Source: Nitzschia sp. DOCU1 (Eukaryota; Bacillariophyta; Bacillariophyceae; Bacillariales; Bacillariaceae). From it: a stretch of 64,000 bases of DNA. The notes beneath the pieces were generated by a model that was given only the letters and a program-made list of their open reading frames with translations, made no database searches and had not been told where the DNA came from. The position numbers and the translations under genes are program-made. The stretch is taken from assembly GCA_951394045.1 (NCBI GenBank), contig OX595986.1, forward strand, positions 4,679,534-4,743,533, given 5' to 3'. Below, one piece after another: positions 29,586 through 40,814 of this stretch (positions within the stretch are counted from its first letter, which is position 1; every line of letters starts with the position of its first letter).

Positions 29586-32372
29586 ATGTCTTCCCCATCA
29601 TCCTTCAATAATAAAAGCGGACCTCAGCAACGTTCTGCGGCAGCACTCAGTGGCATCTCGTCCTCCGCCACCGCCAGAGCCATGACCGTGTCTGCCGCCG
29701 CTAAACGAAGGAAGCAAAAGCCCTCTACGAGCTCTTCCTCCTTTTCCATGTTACTCATTTCTGCCATTGCGTGTTCCATGCTGATTTATGTGTTTGTGGT
29801 GGTCTCATTTACTCGTTCCATGTCGTCGTCCAACCCTGACGTCGCTAGTCACGACGAGCAAAATCTGCATCACGATTATCCTCGGGGAGGAATGGAGCCG
29901 CCTCGCAATATTGGCGAGAACAAGAAGGATCCACACTATATCCCTCATGTGTGGACCGACAAGCAAAATTCAGAAAGAAAAGCAGGACGAGCTTGGGGAG
30001 AAGGAGTGGAACCTCAATTGTTAATACGAAAGGGATCTGACGCAAAGCAGCACGACGAAGATCATCATGATTTGGATGCTGCAGACATGGGGCATGATCC
30101 TATACCGCTTTCAAACGAGAATGATCGTGCTACACCCAAGGGTCCGATTTTGACGGCCTACCTGGAACCGATAGATCGAGCTACGTGGCAAAACAAACCA
30201 CTGCCGATACGAACGTCCAAAGCGTCCAATTTGAAAAAGATTCAGTATTCTCGAGTCAATTCGTGTCGTCGACTGCCGGAACAGTGGCCCGTAGATGACT
30301 TTCCTGACGACGATCCCTTTTTGCCTTGGATACATGACGTCTTTCCTACTCATGACGGTAGATTCATTCAATTCATTGCCCAAAACAAGCGACGGTGTCA
30401 TACCGGAACAACTCTGCAGGATATAAAGACATTGGCTCATACAGAGCCTCAAGTTTCGCTCTTTCAGCATGTAGCAGTCCAACGAGTAAACGGTACTTTG
30501 TCGCCAACGCGCTATCGATTGACGGATCATGAACATGCCGACAAGGACGGAATGGAAACTCGTTTCATTTGCCGTTTTCGACCATCCGGGGAAGAAACTT
30601 TGAGTGTGTACAATTTCAATTATGAATGGGCAAGTTTTCGCAAACGAATCAAACAAATGTTTCATCCCGACGGACGAGACAACAAACAAATCCACACGTC
30701 ACAATTGACCTTTCAATGCCCCGTTCCACCATCGCTCGTCGAGACGGTGCGTACGGGAAGTTCGGTCCAAGACGATTATGCCACTTTATTTGTGGATTTG
30801 ATCCCGATTCGGACCCCGCCTCGCTACGGTCCGCCAACCGCCTTTTTGACTCCCTACTATCAAGAGTTTCAAGCGACAGGAGAAGAAGCCTTCAATGCTA
30901 CGTTGGAATGGGGAACGAACCACATTCTTCCCTTGGTGGAAGATTCTGGACGATGGTCGAATATTCCAATCTGTAAACCAAGTCTCTTGACCTATGGCAA
31001 ACAAAAGGAGGATGCCGAAGCGTTGGCGGTGCCATCCGCCGACAACAATCACGTCGTCGAGCCAATCAAACAACATCATTTGGTGTCGTGTTTATGGGCG
31101 AGTACAGGTTATGCCACTCGTGGTAATCGCTTTGCTATTAATGATGGACAACGTCGGCTTTTGGAATGGATAACATACAACAAATTGATTGGAGTGGAGC
31201 ACTTTTACTTGTTTGACAATTCTGGGGCGTTTGGCAACGATCCTACGAATTCCTTGCATCCGATTGCGGAACTCTTTCCTGATGATGTGACAGTCATTGA
31301 TTGGCCGGCCAAAGTGTGCAATAACAATCCCAACAATGTCGATAGCGTCGGAGAACGAAGTTCGCAATATGCTGCCGAGGCCTCGTGCCGTTTACGATTC
31401 GGACCACACGTGAATTGGATTGCTCAATTCGATATTGATGAATATCTTGTGCCAATGGGTAATAATACTTCCATTCTTCCTCTGTTGGAGAAACTTGACA
31501 AGGAAGGAAATAAAATTGTATCATTCGGATCTTGGAGGGCATGGCCACGACGGCGATTCATAGAGTATGTGTGATTTTGTAATGTTTGATGAAAACGGTG
31601 ACGTGCTGTGCGTGATTTGTGACACTCAACAATCGATTTGTACAACTCTCCCATCATCTCTCCACTATCTGCAGGACACCGGAACGTCTTTCGGGAATCG
31701 AATATTGTGGACGAAATGCGCCGTGTTTTCAATTAAAGATTCCAATGAACTTCACCATGCTCCAGGCATACAACTGCGATCGTCAAAAGCCCGGGGAAAA
31801 GTCGAAACAGATGCCGGCGGAAAAGCAATTATACCGACCGGATTACGTATTGCATCATTTCATCCACTATTCCACCGTGACGGCCATGTCAGTTTTGAAC
31901 AAGGCTGATGTTATCAACAGTGGGCACCAGTGGGCTGGCGGGAGTGCCTTCCCCGACCCTTTGTCGAGATTTGGGGACGAAGTCAACGAAGGTATGCCAA
32001 GGGATCGAGGCCTATATCGTGCTGTTGGTCGCCGGTAATTGCATTTCTTCCGCGCATCGCTGACCTTTTGCCTTGTTGCCTCCTGCGTTCTCCCCACTAG
32101 CTCTAATGTTACATAGCAAGGCAGTCGCTACGCAGGATACTGTTTTCTGGGAGACTGCGTGTGCCGCTGGATATGAAGGCAAGGCCTTTTGTCGGTTAGG
32201 AACTCCGTTTCCTGACGATATGAGGGGAGTCAATATCACTCGGGGCGATGAAGGCTGGATGTTTAACTGCTACGTCAATCACAAGATTGAAGATTATTGG
32301 GTGCCTCTCCTGGAAAGGGATTTGAAAGTCCACGTTCCAGACCTCGCCAGTCGGATGGAGGCTGAAGGATGA
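29586..32372 (+). CDS. GT92 (DUF23) family glycosyltransferase, diverged paralogue
   Basis: Three exons: 29586-31564, 31675-31991 and 32101-32372 (introns of 110 and 109 bp, GT-AG), giving 855 residues. The domain plan is the same as in the copy at 24539: a Ser/Lys-rich cytosolic N-terminus, a membrane anchor at about 55-77 (MLLISAIACSMLIYVFVVV), then the conserved region from YLEPIDRATW onward. This includes LPEQWPVDDFPDDDPF, FRPSGEETLS, LLEWITYNKLIGVEHFY, the DID metal site at 616-618 and SWRAWP. Neither 3' intron coincides with the two introns of the other copy. Here they fall after …RRRFIE and within NE|ALMLHSKAV, while the other gene splits at VP|MGEY and K|VMPAEK. The luminal stem is more acidic and His-rich. 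The substrate is unknown. Confidence 0.85.
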
Positions 32373-32952
32373 GTGCTAAATTGAAAAAAGTGGTTTAGTG
32401 GGGGCATTGCCACTCTGCCGACTGCCCACTGCCCAACGGCTGCATCACAGCGGTTGGAAGTCGATAATGGGAGTACGGGACAAGGGTCCCACCCAAATCC
32501 CAGGTAAAACAACAGTAGTAGAAGACTAAGCGCCCTGATTAACTGGCACCGCTCTTGTAGCATTAGATTGACCTGTGCTAACACTCTATCTAATTGTAGC
32601 TCTTGCTAGTGATGGCTGGTAGTAGGGTAAGTGGATGGTAGTAGTAGTCGCACCAAGAGAATTCTGATAGTTCTGGCGATTCATAACCCAGTGTGATGAC
32701 AATCAGAAGCGATTCGACCCGTTTGATCCGACAATGCTGTTGGTATCAGTATTTCGGACTTCGGGGTCACTGACTGTCGGCGAATCTCTATGCCTCCGTT
32801 TCGTGATGCAAGCCACACTCGATATATTTTAGAAACTCCGATTTTGCACAATGACCACAACAAAGCCAACCACCACAGTACATTTACCGAATGTCATAAA
32901 ATTCTTTGATCTACGTCGGACACAACCAACAATAACAGCCTCCCCGGCAACC
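32373..32952. other. Gene-free interval
   Basis: I see no supportable gene here. It is downstream of the GT92 paralogue and upstream of the small secreted protein, whose promoter it should contain. The in-frame extension from 32851 to 32953 is Thr-rich and lacks a signal peptide of its own. Confidence 0.4.
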
Positions 32953-33567
32953 ATGAAAGCTACCTCCCGATTCCTAATCCTTTCATCCGCGCTTTTCTCG
33001 GTCCCAGCACTTGCAACTGTGGTCAACAACAAAACGACGGAAGACGGATACGCTGTCGTTGTGTACGAATGCGATGCGAGCCTGGACGAAATCCCCACAG
33101 CCGAGCGCCATAGGAAAATCCAAGGATCAAGCTATCGGCTGTGCTTTGCACCAAACAAGAAGGCTTTGGAGGATGGAATTGGCATTGAACGTATTGATTT
33201 TTTCAATTGGGAACATACATCTAAAAAAGGAGTCGCCGAACAAAAAGCAATAATTGATGGCGACGGGGACAACATTTTGAGCTTACTCTACTGCAACGAG
33301 GATCACAAGTTGTGCTATTTGGATAGCATGCTAGGATCGCCATTTTATGTGGACGCTGGATCCGTTTTGGGATACGGTACTGCTACACTGACCGACAACA
33401 AGGGCAAAGTAGAAGTGGAGCGATGGCTCTTCCCTCACGACTTCAAGTTCACAATGATGAATGCGGATGGAACCGAAATGAACGAGGAAGAGCTTCGTGA
33501 TCTCGGTGAAAAATTGGCGGACCAAGAAGCGGCAATGGGAACCGCATCCATGGGCTCCGAACTATAG
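32953..33567 (+). CDS. Small secreted protein of unknown function
   Basis: 204 residues. The start at 32953 gives a signal peptide (MKATSRFLILSSALFSVPALA) with a likely cleavage after ALA; the in-frame ATG at 32851 would bury it. The mature part has about five Cys (YECD, RLCFA, LYCNEDHKLCYLD), aromatic and acidic stretches, and a final Glu-rich helix (NEEELRDLGEKLADQEAAMG). There is no membrane anchor. I do not recognise the family. The Cys pairs and compact size suggest a disulphide-bonded extracellular or frustule-associated protein; this is inference. Confidence 0.6.
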   Translation: MKATSRFLILSSALFSVPALATVVNNKTTEDGYAVVVYECDASLDEIPTAERHRKIQGSSYRLCFAPNKKALEDGIGIERIDFFNWEHTSKKGVAEQKAIIDGDGDNILSLLYCNEDHKLCYLDSMLGSPFYVDAGSVLGYGTATLTDNKGKVEVERWLFPHDFKFTMMNADGTEMNEEELRDLGEKLADQEAAMGTASMGSEL

Positions 33568-34013
33568 AAGTTATAGCCGCACGACAACGATAAAATAGTA
33601 TCATGCATGATAGATCAAGTGAATTTGAGAACCAGCTGCGAACACCCAGCCTTTTGTGCGTTGTGACGGTAGTCATAATAATTTCCACGAAGGCCAACGA
33701 GGAAGTTGATTCCTACCGGGAACTCTACCTACTTGGCCCGGATGGACACTTCCGACGCAAATTCGAAGAATCTATCAGCTGCTATTTTCGTTTGGTTCTT
33801 GGCGATAAAGTATCATAGTGCGACCAGACTAGATCCAGCAGCGTCGTCAAAGCAGTGCCATACAGACAGAATCACCGAAGCGGAACTCAACGAATTGGGT
33901 GGTGGATGGAGTCGATTGGGCTTAGACTGCTAGTCGCTGCTTGTACCGTACTGTTCTCAAGAGTCTTACTTCAATTAGTAGATACACTCTGCTTCAAGTT
34001 CCTGCGAAACATC
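33568..34013. other. Gene-free interval between convergent genes
   Basis: 3' flanks of the secreted-protein gene (+) and the dynamin-like gene (-). No open frame of note and no obvious repeat. Confidence 0.5.
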
Positions 34014-36730
34014 CTATCGGATAGACTTTATGCAATCCATCGCCCTTTGCAAGTCGGCGAGTTGTTTTGTCAAGTCTTCAAACTTTTTTCTCGTTACTGG
34101 TGACTCCCATAGACAAGTTTCGAGTACATCGTCCGTAATGCAGCCCAGCTCTTCTTGCAATGCCTTGGGAAGATTTCGGCAGGTTTGCCAACAAATTTGT
34201 GGGGTTCGGTCCAACACTCTTTGCGTAGCGACTTGTCCGTAGCAACTCAAGACCAGCTCCATTTGTTCAGCCATCCAATTGCTGCGCTGGTGCTTGGCAA
34301 AGACCCGATCCAATATGGCTTGGATCGCTTGGGTATCGTAAACCACGCCTTCTTGGTCAAGTCGGAGTTGCATTTCCAAATCTCTGCGCAATGACTTGAA
34401 GCGGGATTGGTTCATGGCCCCTAGTAACACCTCGTCTTGAGTGTAGGGGTGTTGTTCTTCCGTTTCCAGGTGCTCCTCGACTTGATTACGAGCAACAGCC
34501 ATAAGCTGCTGGGCAACTCGTTGGCAAGTCGATTCGATCATTTGTTGGAGCAAAGGAAACCGCTTGGTAGTCTTTAAATGATCATTCAAGGCTTCATTCA
34601 GAACGTCCGTCAAAATATCCTGCAATGTGTCGATTAGCTTGTAGCATGGCGGTACCCAATCTTCTTGGACAAAATCAGCAACGATATGTTGAAACATGTC
34701 AACATTAATAAAACACGCCAAATCGTCGGTACGAAACAACGACATTTTCTCTTGCAGCCAAGATGGATCTGTTCGTATCCGACCCAGAGGGATCTTTCTC
34801 AAGGAATCAAAGCGACCACCCGAACGCCCAATAAAGACACGATTGCCATCTTCCGTCCAAACATCGTCTTCCTCAAAGTCGGGTTGATCCGCCACAAAGT
34901 CGATACCATCAAAGAGAACGTCCGTCGTATGATCCTTTGCATCCACAAAATCTACGCACGCATACAAACCCGATGGTGCCATGTGGACGAGTTCTCCTTT
35001 TACTTCCTGATGGATATGCCCCGGCGGCGACGAAACAACTACACCAGCACCTTCCACAAGCTTGTCCACAGTAGCAAGAGAGCTGGCTTGGATTTCTTGC
35101 ATAAATTCATGGCAGGCGGCGTGGAGTTTCGCAGCCCCGCTCTCTTGCGGTGATTCCAATTGTTGCTGTTCGGTCGTTGGAGATTTTCGACTTGTCGTAG
35201 CAGCAGTAGTAGTAGTTCCTCGCGACGGTGGGCTTCGATTCAATAAAGTCTTTTTTCGTCTCAAAGGTCCCTTACCCGACAAACTTCCCGCCACTTGTGC
35301 CACCAACTGTTGCGACAAGTTGTGATAAAACTTGCGCTGATCAATTGTCGCATGAAATAAAGTGCCCATTTCGTTGAGTTGGGCTTGCACGTCATGATGT
35401 TGTTCTTGTAATTCCTGCCAAATATCGGGCATACAATCTTGTACGACTTGCCACAAGACGGTAGCCAGTCGATTCCTTAAAGCAGGTATTCCCAATCGAG
35501 GTTCCCCAATGGCATTCCAGGGCAATGTCGTGGCGAAGTATTCTTGCTCCATTTTGAGTCCCATTTGTAGGGTCGCTCCACTATCCAACAAGGCTTGTCC
35601 TCGATTCATGACGAGATAGAATCCATGATGGAACTTTTTGGCAGTGTGCTGTGGTTGATCTTGTACTAAAAGCTCAACGACATTGGATTCACTGCCTGGA
35701 TCCATAAGATCCGGCTTGGTCAATACGGGCACAGTTCGTCGAGTCGATGGATCGACTTGTTGGCACCACTGCAACACTTTGGAATTGTGAATATTGGTGG
35801 GTGCTGCAATGACCGGCACCAAAATACTTCTAGGATTCTGTACATAGTGCAGAACGACCTGTTCCACTTGCCCCAACAGCGAAATATCATGTTGATGTTG
35901 ATATTGCACTAGTCCAGGCAAATCTACCAACGTCAGTTCTTGGTCGTCGGCACAATCCAACGACCAAAGAGTCACACAAATCACGTCTGGTGCCACTAAT
36001 GTATCCCGATACTTTAGAATAACGTTTTGGGCTTTTTGAATGCATTCCGGCACTAGCGTCTCCAAATCTTGTGTGATGGTTCGGGGCTGCCACTGGGGAG
36101 GTGGTCCTCGTGGCAGTGCTGGTGGTGCTGGTGGTGGTGGCGGCGGCGGTTCCACTGCAACTGCTGGCTTGGGAGGTGTCGACTGCAAACTATTCTTTGT
36201 AATAATAGCCTCGTTGCTTTCCTCCTCACCCCCCACACTACCACTTGCACTATTGCTCGCCGACAAGGATTCTCTGGTTTCGACGACGACGACACCTCGT
36301 TGTTGTTCAATCAGGCGCTTGCGATGGCGGGGTGACGATGATGATGTTGTTGTCGTCGAATTGGACGACTCGGCAGTACTTGTGTGCCATTGAATGTCAA
36401 TTATAGCTTGGACGTCACCAGCAGATTTTGCAACTGGATGCGTACAGGACATTTGGTAGTCAGTGTGCTGGCACTGGGCAATTCCATGCCGACCAAACTA
36501 CTGAGGAGGCTCGATTTGCCGCTACTCGTGTCTCCCAGCACACAAATCACGGGCAAATCCACATATCGATTCAACCCCCCTCGTGTCCATTCGTCCATGA
36601 ATTCCTTGGCGTGATGGCGCAAGAACCAGGAGGATGTGGTGGTCATGTCAGTAGTAGTATGGATCGGCGCCGCGTCATTTTCACTTTTGCTTTCCTTGGC
36701 AAAAAAGGCATCTGCCGCCGTTGGCGACAT
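34014..36730 (-). CDS. Dynamin-like GTPase, one frameshift
   Basis: The N-terminal frame (from 36730) contains the P-loop GDTSSGKSS at residues 66-74 and then TTKCPVRIQLQ (switch region threonines). The frame ends at 36401. The rest of the protein continues in another frame, from about 36425 down to 34014. It has DLPG (G3, near 35915) and TKPD (G4, near 35710), followed by the long helical stalk and effector region. The join falls at GCAAAATCTGC (minus strand, about 36425-36430). One extra base there would give …RIQLQ-x-SAGDVQAIIDIQWH, so a 1-bp deletion in an A run, or a sequencing error, is the simplest explanation; no intron fits. A Ser/Thr- and Pro-rich insert of about 100 residues separates G1 from G3. 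Known: dynamin-family GTPases remodel membranes during fission or fusion. No transmembrane or PH domain is seen. Confidence 0.7.
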
Positions 36731-37574
36731 GTTGCGCTCTTTTTTACTGTAGCGTGGACTTTGGACTAACTGTTGACTCTAGCTAGCGAAACCACAATGC
36801 TACACGAGTAGTCGTTGTGATCTAGCATTGGTGCCTTCTTTTTCTTCGCCGCCATCGTAAAGAGCATCATTTTTTCTCGGAACGAAGTGTCTGTGTGTGT
36901 CGTGTAGAGGGCACGTGCGAGTCGGGTCCTGCATTGGCGTGCATTCAATCGCATTTCAGTCATGGATGTTCGCCTTAGGTACTCATCTTACGAATGGGCT
37001 ACGTGTGGTCGTGTTGGCAGCAGGATCTACTTCCGCGCAACAACCGACGGTGGGACTGCCACTATATTATCTCTTCGTAACTGTAGGAAATGTTTATTCC
37101 AAGGTCGGCATGTGCCTTCCGACAAAATTACAATGATTTGAAGGGCACACCATGTGCATTTGTATCGTTGCGGACAGGGCAGGCTTTGGTTTGCGCCAAA
37201 AATGGTTCCTTTGGCTCATCGATCGTTGACAAGCGTGGTGGGAAAAGGATGGGCGACGTCGCTGGCATCTCCCTCCCTCCCTTTTTTCCACAATCGTTTG
37301 CATAAAAGCGAAAACCGTCGACCCCCGCCAAAAACACAATCGAGCTAAACGTTCCCATCTTCTTCATTTGAGTGTTTGTTGCTACTGGATATCAGACTGA
37401 GTGTGAATTGACAGTTGTAGCTTCCCACGGACTCTCTGTTGTTTGCGCAAGTCATTGTTAAGATCGCTCAACAATCCAAGGACGAACAGTTGTCCTTGTT
37501 CCTTCTGACGTTCTCATATAAATCGGTGTTCACAAGCACACTTCTACTCTGCTCAACTCAACTCAGCTCTTACC
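36731..37574. promoter_or_regulatory. Divergent interval, dynamin-like and sulfotransferase-like genes
   Basis: 844 bp without a supportable gene. The right end has CATATAAATCGG ahead of the sulfotransferase-like start, listed separately. The dynamin promoter should lie at the left end. Confidence 0.4.
37517..37522 (+). promoter_or_regulatory. TATA-like box before the sulfotransferase-like gene
   Basis: TATAAA lies 52 bp before the ATG at 37575, followed by a pyrimidine-rich leader (CTTCTACTCTGCTCAACTCAACTC). Spacing and context fit a core promoter, but no transcript start is known. Confidence 0.35.
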
Positions 37575-38626
37575 ATGTTGCCGCAACATTTAGATGACGA
37601 TAATAAGAAATCCAAAGTTCCTCCGCGAAGCTACAAGTGGCCGGTGATGATCCTTTGTGCCGTCTTTGGTTATGGCGTCTGTCAGCTGGACCTGTCGCTG
37701 GGCTACGTGCCGACCAGCATGAGGAGCTTTACGACCCCTAACTACATGGGTGATAATGGCGGAAAGAAGCCGATTTTGCAAATTAGCGTCATCGGGGAAC
37801 GAAATTCCGGCACGAGATGGACGTGGAGGTGAGCGTACCTGAAGGCATTGACGTACTTGGATGATGCGACGTTTGACTCACCTCTTGACTCTGCTGATCC
37901 CACTATACTAGTCATTTGAACAATTGCTTTAACCACTCACTCGAAGTCAAAACGAAACTTACGCGCTACAAGCACTGGTTTCAATACCCCGGCTACTATC
38001 GCTACCCCCACGACACGCTGGTCATTGCGCAATTCCGAAATCCCTATGACTGGCTCAAGGCCATGCAACACGTGCCACACCACTCCCCCGCTCACTTGCC
38101 CTTTCGCAGCGATCACAAATGGAAAGAATTCTTGACGACGCCCTGGACAATGGAGCGCATTGGCACGGATCGATGGAACAATTTGACCACGCCTTGTCAG
38201 GAACACTTTGATTATCGGGATATCATCTCGTGTGAGGTGGAACCCTTGGACAAGAAACATTATGATCACAAGCTCTTGTATTCGGAACATCAGCCCTTTT
38301 ATGAAATGAGAAATGATGGCAGTGGAAAGCCATATAACAATATTATGGAAATGAGGACGGACAAGATTCGAAACTTTTTGTCGGTCAAGCAATACGAAGG
38401 AATTGCCGACGTGTGGACGGTACAATACGAGTACTTGCTTACCAAGGGAACGGCAGAGCTCATCAATCAAATTTCGGAATGGACGGGGGTCAAGCCCAAG
38501 TGCGACCCCATGCCGCCGCAGCAACGACGCAACCGGCCAGTGGAAAAGGAAATGGCGGCCTTTATCAGGTCCAATTTGAACTGGACAGTGGAAGCCTGGA
38601 TTGGATATGGACCGCATGCGGATTGA
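37575..38626 (+). CDS. Sulfotransferase-like type II membrane protein
   Basis: Two exons: 37575-37828 and 37912-38626 (83-bp GT-AG intron), giving 322 residues. A membrane anchor lies at about residues 22-38 (WPVMILCAVFGYGVCQL). GERNSGTRW at 74-82 matches the 5'-phosphosulfate loop of PAPS-dependent sulfotransferases. VIAQFRNPYDWLKAM, about 45 residues further on, matches the 3'-phosphate-binding strand and helix (Arg, and Asp-Trp following Asn-Pro). The intron falls just after the P-loop, and the splice produces TRWTWSHLNNCF. The C-terminus (EKEMAAFIRSNLNWTVEAWIGY) is typical of the helical end of such enzymes. Inference: Golgi-lumen transfer of sulfate to a glycan or protein acceptor; the substrate is unknown. 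The GT92 genes nearby also encode Golgi-type enzymes, but no functional link is shown. Confidence 0.65.
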
Positions 38627-39302
38627 TTCGACTGACTGACCGATGGATTCAGAGCGATTCGACTTCTTCTACTAGACTAATAGTACTGTACAGGGCCACT
38701 ATCCTGTTGTGCCGCCAAGCATGGTTTGACACCGTTCTGTTTTGCTTAACAAGGTTATGCAGGCTATGCGACGAATCATTTATGTGCAATGATTCATCGC
38801 AAACTTAATAAATCTATAACATCAGACAAGAGTTATAATCAGAACTGGAAGTACCCCGAACGAACAAATGATAATAGGACATATGCATCGACTTCATCAC
38901 AAAAGAAGGTATGGAAGGGGGACGCGTCGGCATGGACTTTAGTGTCGTAAAACAAGTATTATTTCTTCAGTTCTACCCGACTGCAGGCATTTGTAGAGAG
39001 CTATACTACTCTAACAATCACTGCCTATCTCTACTACAGCCAGTGGTTCGTGTCCAGCTGCCGGTAGTACGTACCGTAATGGTCGACTATATGCATTCCC
39101 CTCTCTCTTGGTATCGAGCAAGGGTATCAGGATACATAGTTGATTGGCATCAATTTTTAAATATGCCACGCGTGCCCTCCCGGTCATCCGTTCCACCTCA
39201 CATTTTTCTCGGAAGCCAACATAGTCGTTCGTGCTTGCTTTCGTCCAAATCCCCCTGTGTATGTCAGATTTACCATTATCTCAAGGTGGCAATAGCGAAA
39301 CT
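38627..39302. other. Gene-free interval
   Basis: I see no gene in this stretch. The 3' flank of the sulfotransferase-like gene is followed by the presumed promoter of the PLC-like gene. An in-frame ATG at 39231 precedes the chosen start of the latter. Confidence 0.45.
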
Positions 39303-40562
39303 ATGTTGTGTTTCTTCCATTCGATCCGTCAGCATGCGCAGCCGACACTACTTGCAACATGGCTTGCTTTCATTGTCCTTCCCAAGTTTGCTTCGAGTGC
39401 GGCGCTAGAGTGCAATGGACTGAGCAACTTGTGTTCCGTCAAAGTGACAGATGCCTATTTTGCCATGGTGCACAATGGCATGGCGGCGGCGGAAAATGGA
39501 TTTGTCCTCGCCCCCAATCACATGGAAAACCCAATTCCAGACGCCTTCGATGCCGGCTATCGAGGGATGAACGTCGATATTTGTAACTGCAACGGGCAAC
39601 TCGAGTTGTGTCACGGCAGTGATGTTTTAGGTTGTGGAGTTGGACGAGTCGATCCAGTGGCGGCGTTTACGGCAATCAACAATTGGATTATCGCCAATCC
39701 AAACAACGTCATTATCATTACACTCGAGATCAATTCTGGAGCGGACGAAGAAGTTACCTTGGACATGGTTCATGAGCTTCTAAAGCAAATCCCAGATGGA
39801 TTCATCAATCGCTTCTACGACCGCTGGCCTGTTTCCAACACGACCGCTGACTGGCCTACTCTTGGGGACCTCATTGAGAACGAACAACAAGTTCTCTTTT
39901 TCTACTTTGATGGACCTGAAGGCACCGGTGATCATATTACTGGTTTGAATTACTGGTATGATTTTGCTTTGGCGACGGATTTCCAGTGGGACTCGTTACA
40001 AGAAATTGAATCGACTATGATGAGTAGCTGTCCCATCACACGCGGACTGACGTCGACGGGAGATTTCTTTCTACTGGAGGCAACCGTGCAGGACGAGTTT
40101 TTTGGAATGAATGTCATACCCAGTCAGGAAGCGGCCCAAACCATCAATACGGTAGAATGGACGGGGCCCGTTTTGGATGCTTGTGCCGCCATTCACGGAT
40201 TTCCTCCGACGATTGTTGCAGTCGACTTTTGGACCGAAGGCAATCTCACAACCTTGATCCAAGAACGCAACGCATTGATAGTTGGAGCCCCAACTCCATT
40301 GGTGACTTTATCTCCTACCAGTTTGGTAGTACCGTCTCCAGCACCTTCGCTGTTGCGAAGCGTAACTGAAGCCCCGACGCCCCCGACAAGTGATGCAGAC
40401 ACTGCCTCCGAGCCGAGCACTCCTGCCCCCACTCCGCTTGTTACACCGATCCCCGTGGACGCTAGAGGTTCCTTCAACTCGGTGGAGGCACAAAGCTCGG
40501 CTGCTATCATACAATATGGAATCGCATTGGGCGCTACTGTCATTGCCATAGCATTCGTTTGA
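39303..40562 (+). CDS. PLC-like phosphodiesterase (PI-PLC X-type TIM barrel), secreted
   Basis: 419 residues from the ATG at 39303, chosen because it gives a signal peptide (TLLATWLAFIVLPKFASSAA). The mature part starts with a Cys-containing segment and then the barrel: AMVHNGMA (candidate first catalytic His), DAFDAGYRGMNVDICNCNG, LELCHGS (candidate second His), NNVIIITLEIN and VLFFYFDG. This is the order seen in bacterial-type and eukaryotic PI-PLC X-domain proteins. Known: such enzymes cleave phosphatidylinositol or related phosphodiesters. After about residue 335 comes a Pro/Thr-rich linker with repeated APTP and SPAP words. The end is hydrophobic (YGIALGATVIAIAFV) without a basic tail, as in GPI-anchored proteins. 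Inference: a cell-surface phosphodiesterase. No Y, C2 or EF-hand domain is present. Confidence 0.75.
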   Translation: MLCFFHSIRQHAQPTLLATWLAFIVLPKFASSAALECNGLSNLCSVKVTDAYFAMVHNGMAAAENGFVLAPNHMENPIPDAFDAGYRGMNVDICNCNGQLELCHGSDVLGCGVGRVDPVAAFTAINNWIIANPNNVIIITLEINSGADEEVTLDMVHELLKQIPDGFINRFYDRWPVSNTTADWPTLGDLIENEQQVLFFYFDGPEGTGDHITGLNYWYDFALATDFQWDSLQEIESTMMSSCPITRGLTSTGDFFLLEATVQDEFFGMNVIPSQEAAQTINTVEWTGPVLDACAAIHGFPPTIVAVDFWTEGNLTTLIQERNALIVGAPTPLVTLSPTSLVVPSPAPSLLRSVTEAPTPPTSDADTASEPSTPAPTPLVTPIPVDARGSFNSVEAQSSAAIIQYGIALGATVIAIAFV

Positions 40563-40814
40563 GTCCATGACTTCTTTTATAGAGAGATCGATTAAATTAC
40601 TAGAGGCATACGTGGAAAAGTGTTGTACGCTACTAGCAGAGTCCCAGACCAACAGAGGAGTCGTATTAACAAGTTCAGGGTGGGACATTCTCCTTGACCA
40701 TTTCATCTACTTTACCATATCGGTGATATCTAACGGTTGACCACGGCCGACGTTTCAAGTACATGTAAGGAAGAAGTTGTGAGTTATTGAAATTGCGCGA
40801 TGCCTTCTTCAGTA

